Shown here in pieces: positions 51,571-58,457 of a stretch of 64,000 nt of DNA. This DNA is from Palleniella intestinalis (lineage in GTDB: Bacteria; Bacteroidota; Bacteroidia; Bacteroidales; Bacteroidaceae), in NCBI RefSeq assembly GCF_013166595.1, contig NZ_JABKKG010000003.1:397408-461407 (forward strand), given 5' to 3'. The notes below the pieces were generated by a model that ran no database searches, was not told where the DNA came from, and saw nothing but the letters and a program-made list of their open reading frames with translations. The stretch's first letter is position 1, and every line of letters begins with the position of its first letter. Made by a program: the position numbers and the translations under genes.

Positions 51571-53337
51571 TTATTTTAGTTTCATGTTTTGCCAACTGCT
51601 TGCCACAGACTGAGAAGGTATGATTGTTGGAGTCTGCTTTTTGTTGTTGATGACGACAGACTGGCGCTTGACTTGCTTTGTCACAAATTTGGAAAGTTCT
51701 CCTAATGTGACATTTCCTCCTGTCTGCTGCAGTTCCTTCAGCAGATAATATGTGAACAGACCGTGCCCTTTCTCTTCAATCTGGTGTGCAGTCTCATCAC
51801 CTTGTGCTGCGGAGAATACAACCATATTGCCTTGCGGTGCTTCCTCCTTTACTTTTATGGCAACACCACGTGAGGAGGCAAGCATATTGTCTTCACGTTT
51901 CGCGCCACTGAAGCATGCATCAAGGAAGATGATTGACGATTTCAGTTTAAGTGCGGCAATGTCTTTGTACAGTTTGGCAAGGCTGTATCCGGTTGTTGTG
52001 ATGTCAGAGGCATTGCCATCTACCGGCAAAAGATAAGCTGTGTTTTGCTTCTCGTCAGGGAAACCATGTCCTGCATAGTAGAATATTACACTTGCCTCAC
52101 CGTCGTAGGCGTCTGCAATGCTCTTGACCTTTTCCACAGCTGTTATGATATTGCCGAATGTAGCGTCTTCATAAAGGTTTATGTTCTTCTCCGGTATGCT
52201 CAATGTCTTGTTGCAATACTCTTTGAACATTCGTCCGTCATTAAGGGAATAGGGCACAGGAGCATCAGGATAATTCTCGTTGGCTATGATAAACGCGAAT
52301 GTGTTTTCATTCTTCTGATTTCCTGATGGAATATTCTTGTCTACATCAGAGTTTGGCGCCGGATAGCGTGAGACGGCAGGACCGCCAACTTTCTTTTTGC
52401 TTACGGCAACAGTGTTTTCTGCTATCTGAATTTTTGAACCGTCTTTAAGTGGATTCTTTATCAGTTTCACTTGTCCGTCCTTCTTTACTGTCGCCACATC
52501 ATTTGTGAAAACCGATGCTTCATCATATTGGCATGGAATTATTTCCTTTCCATTGGCATAATATCCAAATTTACCATTCTTCTCCACAAGAAATATTCCA
52601 TCGCTTGCAACAGCTGATCTTTTGCTATATCCTAAGTTAAGAGAAAGAACTTCTTGACCATTAGCATCAAGAAAGCCTCTATATTCTCCTTTTTGAACTA
52701 TAAAATAATCATTATCTTTAACAAGGTAACTATATTCACTCTCAGGAATAATCACATGGCCATTCTTGTCGTAAAACCCTTTTTTCCCATCTTCAGTTTC
52801 TACTCTGAAGCCTTCTTTTCCATCCTTTCCTTTTGGTAGTACACTTTCATATTTTACAGGTATTATGACTTTGCCATTTATGTCAAAATAACCTTTTTTT
52901 CCATGTAATTTGCATTTGTAAATATTGCCATCTTTCCCAATGTAATCATATATGGCAGGTATAATAACCTTTCCGCTCTTCGCATCGTACACGCCATACT
53001 CTCTTACTTCTTTTGATTTCTCCAACCTAACTTCATACCTGTTGAGTTCTTTGTCAAAGGACATGTATATGCCTTCGTAGATGCATGGAAATATTATCTT
53101 TCCATATTTATTTACCGCCCCTTCCTTTAAATAAGTATTTTCGCTAAAAGTTCCATAGTGGTCATTTTCATGCCAAGAAGCAAGGTCATATTTGGGCGGT
53201 ACTATCCACTGCCCATTTCTGTCAACAAATCCATACTTTCCATTTTCGCTTTTTTTTGCACTTGTTATTTGTGAATACGCTGTTTGAGAACAAAATAATA
53301 AGATTAATGCTGTGATTATATTTTTCGTAATTTTCAT
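51571..53337 (-). CDS. Exported WG-repeat caspase-like peptidase (C14 family), catalytic residues intact
   Basis: A 588-residue protein with signal peptide (MKITKNIITALILLFCSQTAYS). Residues 25-315 hold about seven WG/KWG-type beta repeats (GKYGFVDRNGQWIVPPKYD, KKGYFDINGKVIIPVKYES, KKGFYDKNGHVIIPESEY, GKFGYYANGKEIIPCQYDEA). A caspase/metacaspase p20-type domain follows from about residue 350 (TFAFIIANENYPDAPVPYSLND). The catalytic dyad is intact: His424 in FYYAGHGF and Cys475 in IFLDACFSG. It ends in a long helical/charged tail. The domain should lie in the periplasm. Its start overlaps the pseudo-caspase gene by 4 nt. Substrate and activation are unknown. Confidence 0.85.
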   Translation of the reverse strand: MKITKNIITALILLFCSQTAYSQITSAKKSENGKYGFVDRNGQWIVPPKYDLASWHENDHYGTFSENTYLKEGAVNKYGKIIFPCIYEGIYMSFDKELNRYEVRLEKSKEVREYGVYDAKSGKVIIPAIYDYIGKDGNIYKCKLHGKKGYFDINGKVIIPVKYESVLPKGKDGKEGFRVETEDGKKGFYDKNGHVIIPESEYSYLVKDNDYFIVQKGEYRGFLDANGQEVLSLNLGYSKRSAVASDGIFLVEKNGKFGYYANGKEIIPCQYDEASVFTNDVATVKKDGQVKLIKNPLKDGSKIQIAENTVAVSKKKVGGPAVSRYPAPNSDVDKNIPSGNQKNENTFAFIIANENYPDAPVPYSLNDGRMFKEYCNKTLSIPEKNINLYEDATFGNIITAVEKVKSIADAYDGEASVIFYYAGHGFPDEKQNTAYLLPVDGNASDITTTGYSLAKLYKDIAALKLKSSIIFLDACFSGAKREDNMLASSRGVAIKVKEEAPQGNMVVFSAAQGDETAHQIEEKGHGLFTYYLLKELQQTGGNVTLGELSKFVTKQVKRQSVVINNKKQTPTIIPSQSVASSWQNMKLK

Positions 53338-54890
53338 AATTTTTGAGTTTGTAATGATTGCTTTATCTGTTCTGAAATCTTTATGTCTGTTTTTTGTACA
53401 TTATTAAATAGTTTTAGTGATTCCTTACCTACAGATGAAGTCATTTCATCTAATAATGATTTGATATTTGTTTTGCCTGAAGTTTTATTTAAATGATTCA
53501 AAATAGAAAAAGTAAGCAGTCCATGTCCCAAAGTCTTACTTGAATAACAGTTCCCGCTCTCACTCCCTAATATAAGTATCATATTGTTTTCTACATGAAC
53601 TACATCGTTATTTTTTATATTAACTCCACGCCCTTCAGCTATGTTTTTCCCATTTTTATCCATTCCATTAAAAGGGGCGTCAATGATAGTTAAGGTATAT
53701 GTTGTTTTCAACTTTCCAAGATTGCCGCACAACTGCTCTAACGAAATAGCAGTAGAAGACAAAGCGGAAAGAGATGCATCAGACGGCAATAGGTATCTTG
53801 CGTTAGTCTTAGCATCGGAGATTCCTAAACCAGAGAAATAAAATATAATCTTAGCCTCTCCATCATACACGTCAGCTATGTCTTCAATTTGTTTAATCGC
53901 TTTTTGTATATTGCCAAAAGTTGCATCTTCATAATATCTTATATTATTTACAGGAATCCCCAATGTCTTTTTACAATATTCTGTAAATATTTTTCCATCA
54001 TTTACAGAATAATCAGAAGCTGGGAAACTGCTATAATTCTCATTGGAGAATATAAATGCAAATGTATTATCACTTTTGTTTTTTGTTTCTGGTATATTAG
54101 CATCAATAGCCATAGCAAGTTCGCTTCTCGTTGACATTTTGCCAACCAAAGGGTTATGTATTATTTTTGTAGTTCCTTTTTCGGTAACTTGCGCTATACC
54201 ATCTTTGAAAGGAGTAGCATGTGTATATTTTGCAGGAATGATTTCCGTTCCGTCTTCACTTAAATACCCCCATTTACCACCTTTAACTATTGCACCATCT
54301 GAAGTATTACTATGGTCTATAATTTTACCGCCAATATTAAACAAAAACATTTTTTCTTTTTCTGAGAATTGATAACTAATATAGTCATAAATAAGAGGTG
54401 TTAAAAATTTCTCATTTTTAACATCATAAAGTGCCATTTTCGCATTCTTTGGATAGTCAAGATTTCCCAGAGGGGTATCGTTTTGAGGACCTTTGCCTAT
54501 GAGATAAATACCTTTGTCACTGTTCACTTTTTGTATATATCTGTATTCATGTGGAAGAAGAAGCTTTCCTTTATTGTTGTAAAGCCCCATTAACCCTTTT
54601 GTCCATCCTATGTCGTGTTCTGTTTCTGCTGTGATAATTATTATACAATCTTTTTCAAACACAATACCATTAACATTTTGAATAAATGGAATAATGATTT
54701 CTCCATTATTGTCACATAAGCTTTGTGTGCGCCAATCACCTTTTTTCTGTATTACATAAAATCCTTCGCTTTGGTAAGATACATTGGTTCTTCCATATTT
54801 CGCTTCTAGTTTTGCCGTTATGGCTTCGTTTTCCTGTGCATTGCATATCAATACAGGTAATAAGAATAGAATAAATAATACTTTTTTCAT
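53334..54890 (-). CDS. Caspase-like paralogue lacking both catalytic residues (pseudo-caspase)
   Basis: A 518-residue exported protein (signal peptide MKKVLFILFLLPVLICNAQ), clearly related to the next gene: fewer WG-type repeats (LMGLYNNKGKLLLPHEYRYI; KWGYLSEDGTEIIPAKYTH) followed by the same domain (TFAFIFSNENYSSFPASDYSVND; NNIRYYEDATFGNIQKAIKQ). At the dyad positions it has FYFSGLGISD and IIDAPFNG: His is Leu355 and Cys is Pro406, with the same 51-residue spacing as His424/Cys475 in the active paralogue. It therefore cannot be a cysteine peptidase. Both its start (54887-54890) and end overlap neighbours by 4 nt, so it is made together with them; a regulatory or substrate-binding role is inferred. 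Confidence 0.85.
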   Translation of the reverse strand: MKKVLFILFLLPVLICNAQENEAITAKLEAKYGRTNVSYQSEGFYVIQKKGDWRTQSLCDNNGEIIIPFIQNVNGIVFEKDCIIIITAETEHDIGWTKGLMGLYNNKGKLLLPHEYRYIQKVNSDKGIYLIGKGPQNDTPLGNLDYPKNAKMALYDVKNEKFLTPLIYDYISYQFSEKEKMFLFNIGGKIIDHSNTSDGAIVKGGKWGYLSEDGTEIIPAKYTHATPFKDGIAQVTEKGTTKIIHNPLVGKMSTRSELAMAIDANIPETKNKSDNTFAFIFSNENYSSFPASDYSVNDGKIFTEYCKKTLGIPVNNIRYYEDATFGNIQKAIKQIEDIADVYDGEAKIIFYFSGLGISDAKTNARYLLPSDASLSALSSTAISLEQLCGNLGKLKTTYTLTIIDAPFNGMDKNGKNIAEGRGVNIKNNDVVHVENNMILILGSESGNCYSSKTLGHGLLTFSILNHLNKTSGKTNIKSLLDEMTSSVGKESLKLFNNVQKTDIKISEQIKQSLQTQKL

Positions 54891-55948
54891 GTTTCTTGTG
54901 ATTTTAAATTAAGACTTTGTTTATATTTTCCTATTATACTTTTTACTAAATACACAAGGTAGGATAACAACATTGGTATTATAATCAGCAGTGCTGCTAT
55001 TCTAACCTGCTGCATTTTCTCCGGTATGGGGAATGTAGCATAAAAGTTCAGACCTTTTCTGTTTATGATTTCCAGTTTGTATGGATTAGTAAAGCGTATG
55101 TAATCATATCCTTTCTCATCCGGCTCTATTGTTATGGAATAGAGGCTATATGGTCCGTTGAAATTGATTATAACTTCATTACAATTAATAAAGTCAGATT
55201 GTTCAAGTTTTAAGTCGAATTTCAGTTTTGACACATCACCCCTTGATGTCCATTTAGGAAACAAATTGTCATACGTATTTAGTAAACCGTGTCCTAAATA
55301 TGCCGTATCCGCAGGATTTTCCCATGTCTTCAACTTCCGTTTCAAATAAAACCAAGACTCATCTTCTGTTGTGGATTTATCTTTGATAACTATAGGCTGA
55401 TTCCAGATGGCAACTTCTCTATTGTTAGACCAACACTCACCAGTTTTTGCAAGTACAGTATCGTATAGATTTGATTTTACTGTTATTTTGCTTTTATAGA
55501 CTGTTGAAATGGAATCAATAGCGGAAGCATATTTATGGCACAGAGATTCATATTCATTGTAATATCGCTTTCTTCTTGGTAGATTAGATGATGTTCCTGA
55601 CATATTCCCCTTGAACAGATATGGAGAATGTTCTCTGAACGGATGATATATCTGCAAAGCGAATCCAATGGAATCATTCTCTGTTTTTTCATTTCCGTAG
55701 TTCATTAGTGCAATGATTTTACACTTCGGATTACCGATGCACCCCACAACATTTGTTGTGAATGTAACAGACTTGTGTGGTACACGATACCAAATGTAAA
55801 GCAAATGTGAACAAAAGACAATACAGCCAATGACTATGAGAAATAGTATCATTAGGTGATATTTCTTTGTCAAATAGAATACGGTGTTTATAATTGAACA
55901 AACATCATTGAATAAAATCATTATATAGTTCTTTATATAGTTCTTCAT
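54887..55948 (-). CDS. Two-helix membrane protein of the caspase-like operon
   Basis: A 353-residue protein with a membrane helix at about residues 30-54 (LMILFLIVIGCIVFCSHLLYIWY) and another at about 313-335 (VRIAALLIIIPMLLSYLVYLV), leaving a periplasmic domain of about 260 residues in between and short cytoplasmic ends. I recognise no family. Its start is 4 nt before the DUF4384 gene's end and its stop overlaps the pseudo-caspase start by 4 nt. It may tether or sense the exported components. Confidence 0.6.
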   Translation of the reverse strand: MKNYIKNYIMILFNDVCSIINTVFYLTKKYHLMILFLIVIGCIVFCSHLLYIWYRVPHKSVTFTTNVVGCIGNPKCKIIALMNYGNEKTENDSIGFALQIYHPFREHSPYLFKGNMSGTSSNLPRRKRYYNEYESLCHKYASAIDSISTVYKSKITVKSNLYDTVLAKTGECWSNNREVAIWNQPIVIKDKSTTEDESWFYLKRKLKTWENPADTAYLGHGLLNTYDNLFPKWTSRGDVSKLKFDLKLEQSDFINCNEVIINFNGPYSLYSITIEPDEKGYDYIRFTNPYKLEIINRKGLNFYATFPIPEKMQQVRIAALLIIIPMLLSYLVYLVKSIIGKYKQSLNLKSQET

Positions 55949-55952
55949 GCTA

Positions 55953-56816
55953 TTATTTCATGATTAATATAGGAATCAGTTGTGACTGCAACTCTTTGTC
56001 CTTCGTATTGCATTTTGTAAACCATCGCTGAAACTCTTCAAAGCTCAGTTCCCGTGGGAGTGTTTCTGCCGAGGTGTTGTCGGCAGCTTTGGCAAAAGGT
56101 TGTGGTGAGAATACCACATATATCTGATTATGCTCTGACGGGCGTGAGCATGTCATAATGTATTCATCCACATACCTCCGCTCATTTGCAGGAGCTTCCT
56201 TGATGTTAAAGAACAGATAACGGCGGTTAGCCTCTATCTTATAGATGCCGTCTGTCTGGCTGCGATAGGGTAGGAGACAGTATGCCTTTTGCTCCGCGTC
56301 AACGAGATAGACAGCAAGATAGCCACTTACGGGAGAGACAAACGACAGATAGAGGTCATCGCCGTCGCGGAACTCTCCACTCTCAAACTTGTCCTCCGTG
56401 CCGTTGCGCAATATTTTTGCTTTGATGTCTATCTTTGCCGATACGATTTCTCTTGCTTTTCCTTTCACGGCAACTTTGATGACAAGCATGTCCTGTTCGT
56501 AGGATATGCCATATTGCGGTGTGCCGATAGTCTCTATCCATTCCCCCTTTACCTCGCTTCCGCCTATTGACAGGAAGTCAACTTCGGACTTGCCGTTGCG
56601 GTTTTCCATGTGTGTGGCATTTGTCTGTGACACAATAGTGCCAAAGGCATCAGCAAGAGCTTGTATCTTGGCGCGGTCGAGTGCTGTCCTCTTCGCCTCT
56701 TCGAGTGTGCTGTTTTCGGGTGCGTGATATGTATATTCGCCTTCCACCGTCCTCAGCTTTTGCGAGAACGTTGGAAGCGCGAACAGAAAGGACAAAAACA
56801 AAAGAATCAGCTTCAT
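55953..56816 (-). CDS. Exported DUF4384 protein
   Basis: A 287-residue protein with a signal peptide (ILLFLSFLFALPTFS). Residues 20-130 (TVEGEYTYHAPENSTLEEAKRTALDRA) resemble the FlgT-N/LPP20-like fold in which paired beta-helix units often precede DUF4384. Residues 150-225 match DUF4384: FESGEFRDGDDLYLSFVSPVSGYLAVYLVD and NRRYLFFNIKEAP. DUF4384 is often fused to or encoded near caspase-like peptidases and kinases, which fits the neighbours here. Function unknown. Confidence 0.7.
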   Translation of the reverse strand: MKLILLFLSFLFALPTFSQKLRTVEGEYTYHAPENSTLEEAKRTALDRAKIQALADAFGTIVSQTNATHMENRNGKSEVDFLSIGGSEVKGEWIETIGTPQYGISYEQDMLVIKVAVKGKAREIVSAKIDIKAKILRNGTEDKFESGEFRDGDDLYLSFVSPVSGYLAVYLVDAEQKAYCLLPYRSQTDGIYKIEANRRYLFFNIKEAPANERRYVDEYIMTCSRPSEHNQIYVVFSPQPFAKAADNTSAETLPRELSFEEFQRWFTKCNTKDKELQSQLIPILIMK

Positions 56817-56852
56817 ACAGTTTGTCAGAGAATCAAATCATTAGTGAGGAAT

Positions 56853-57527
56853 TTACCAACCGAGAATGTCGTCAAGTTTCTTCTGTATCTCTTCTCCTGT
56901 TTTCTCAAGGTCCTTGCGCACAGCTTTCTTTGCAGCGGCTTTTGCCATATTGCCATTGTAGGCGATTCTGACAAGCACCTCTTTGTTCTTGTTTGCTTTG
57001 GTACGGTAAAGCTCTATTACGGTTATGGTGCGTCCTAAACTTTGTGAGATAAGATTTTTTGCGCCCATGACGCTTTGTGTCACGGATGCTGCTTCTTCGG
57101 CTGCAAGCTGCTTGTTGGCAACCGTGTTTTCTATCAGTGCGGTAATCTCTGTCTGTATCTGTCCGGCAAGGTTCTGCTTGGCAAGTTCAAGAGCCTGCAT
57201 CTTTGCTGCGTCGTAGTTCTCGCCTATGCTCATAGCCTCACCCATAAGATATTTTGGGTACATGTCCGTGTCGTATTCCATTTGCATAAGATACGACTTG
57301 TCCAATTGTTTTTCCAAAGGCAGTGCGCCAGGTGCTGCTGTCCATCCTTCTTTTGCCAGTTTCTTAGCTTCTTTGCGTGCTGCTTTTGTGGCTTTCTCAT
57401 TAAGTTCGGACTTGGATGCTTTGTGGATAGCTTCCCTCTCTTTGATTTGTTCTTTTGTGATTTGTGCTGATGTAGTGGTGAACATTCCGGCAAGCACCAT
57501 GACTAAAAAAACTCTTGCTGCTTTCAT
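56853..57527 (-). CDS. Exported LPP20-like protein, first gene of the caspase-like operon
   Basis: A 224-residue protein with a cleavable signal peptide (MKAARVFLVMVLAGMFTTTSA). After a charged helical linker (Lys/Glu/Ala-rich, about 25-75) comes a domain with the pattern of LPP20/FlgT-like folds: MGEAMSIGENYDAAKMQALELAKQNLAGQI ... RTITVIELYRTKANKNKEVLVRIAYN. The ATG at 57525-57527 is preferred over a 37-codon longer frame because it begins with the signal peptide and the upstream part lies in the structured leader. It precedes the DUF4384 gene by 36 bp. Confidence 0.7.
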   Translation of the reverse strand: MKAARVFLVMVLAGMFTTTSAQITKEQIKEREAIHKASKSELNEKATKAARKEAKKLAKEGWTAAPGALPLEKQLDKSYLMQMEYDTDMYPKYLMGEAMSIGENYDAAKMQALELAKQNLAGQIQTEITALIENTVANKQLAAEEAASVTQSVMGAKNLISQSLGRTITVIELYRTKANKNKEVLVRIAYNGNMAKAAAKKAVRKDLEKTGEEIQKKLDDILGW

Positions 57528-57608
57528 ATTATATACATTATTATAATATGTCCGCAGCTCCCGAACCGGACGGATTGATGATGAAGTGATTCTTATGTGT
57601 GCTATATA

Positions 57609-57937
57609 CAAAAAAAGCGCGGGATCTGTACCTGTCACTTATCCCACACACTTGGCCTTCGCATTGCCATTCCATCAGGGATAAGCAACGCAGAGGCCCA
57701 CGCCGATATGTATATACGCCCAATATGTACACCTACGAAACGTAAGCATACAATAAGGGCTGTCCAGATACATACCCATGAACATCTACTGTTGCTTTAT
57801 CGTGTGACGGAATGTTGAAGTTGCGAAGTTCAGTGTGTCACAGATAAAACGTCAAGTAAACGTTTTCCTATATATAGTGCATCCCCCTCCTCACTCGCCT
57901 CTGCATTATAGACAGAATACCGGAATTGTTGGTTTGC
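57609..57937 (-). ncRNA. Candidate structured RNA: leader of the caspase-like operon or separate sRNA
   Basis: Transcription from TACCTTTG (57943-57950) should start near 57937 and run about 410 nt to the first ATG; there is no convincing gene in between. On the minus strand, stems AGGCC/GGCCT (57694-57698 with 57654-57658) and GCGTTGC/GCAATGC (57685-57691 with 57661-57667) enclose a loop whose CTTATCCC (57678-57685) can pair with GGGATAAG (57638-57645) to form a pseudoknot; a seven-T run follows at 57610-57616. Near the 5' end GCAGAGGC (57897-57904) is complementary to GCCTCTGC (57690-57697), competing with the pseudoknot stem, as in a switch. An AAAACGT/ACGTTTT hairpin lies at 57846-57866. 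Confidence 0.4.
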
Positions 57938-57942
57938 GAGGA

Positions 57943-57950
57943 CAAAGGTA
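57943..57950 (-). promoter_or_regulatory. -7 element TACCTTTG of the caspase-like operon
   Basis: A minus-strand TAnnTTTG match about 415 nt upstream of the first gene of the operon, at the 5' edge of the candidate structured RNA. Confidence 0.55.
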
Positions 57951-58169
57951 CAAAAAAATGTAGAGATTATGAATTTATATTTATGTTTTTTTCATTAATA
58001 GCCGCTTTTTTGCAAAAATGGAGGTAAAATAGGTGTAATATGCGACATTTATTGCTGTATAAATGTATTATGACGGACTTTATTTGCACAACCAATGACC
58101 TATGTTAAGAGATAGTCCATGATTATAATATTTTAGCTAAAAAGATTGCGTGGTTATGGGAAATAGATG

Positions 58170-58177
58170 TACCTTTG
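58170..58177 (+). promoter_or_regulatory. -7 element TACCTTTG of the small-peptide gene, copy 2
   Basis: Same context as copy 1 (TGTACCTTTGCATCAGATAA), about 100 nt upstream of the ATG. Confidence 0.6.
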
Positions 58178-58277
58178 CATCAGATAACAGAACAGGATAA
58201 ACAAAATGAACAAAGCCGACAGCGGTCGGCACGAGATGTAATAAAATTAAAGGATAACAATTAAATTAGTATTGATT

Positions 58278-58376
58278 ATGACAACATTCATGGTAGCGAC
58301 ATTTGCAGTTTATGCAGTCGCAATTTACAACATCTACAAAGTAGTGAAAACAGTTAACGGTATGCACAAGGGCTAA
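58278..58376 (+). CDS. 32-residue membrane peptide, copy 2
   Basis: Identical protein to that encoded at 49871-49969 (one membrane helix, residues 3-20, then a basic tail). The only nucleotide difference within the gene is synonymous, which argues for coding constraint or recent duplication. It lies between the divergently arranged caspase-like operon leader and the convergent addB gene. Confidence 0.75.
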   Translation: MTTFMVATFAVYAVAIYNIYKVVKTVNGMHKG

Positions 58377-58401
58377 TCCCAGTCATACTAAGTATTAATA
58401 A

Positions 58402-58444
58402 AATGTCCGCACATCTTCATTGATGTGCGGACATTTCTCTTTTT
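58402..58444. terminator. Terminator of small-peptide unit, copy 2
   Basis: Perfect 14-bp hairpin AATGTCCGCACATC / GATGTGCGGACATT followed by TCTCTTTTT; it also stands at the 3' end of addB. Confidence 0.85.
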
Positions 58445-58457
58445 ATGTGGTTTATGC

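Larger units (their letters stand above)
58128..58450 (+). repeat. Duplicated small-peptide transcription unit, copy 2
   Basis: Second copy of the 0.32-kb unit at 49720-50042; differences are a few substitutions in the promoter region and leader and one synonymous change in the gene. Confidence 0.85.

Noticed and set aside
57541-57732. 63-codon minus-strand frame upstream of the LPP20-like gene
   Set aside because: It lies across the candidate structured RNA and its predicted terminator, has no signal or domain, and ends just before the real gene.
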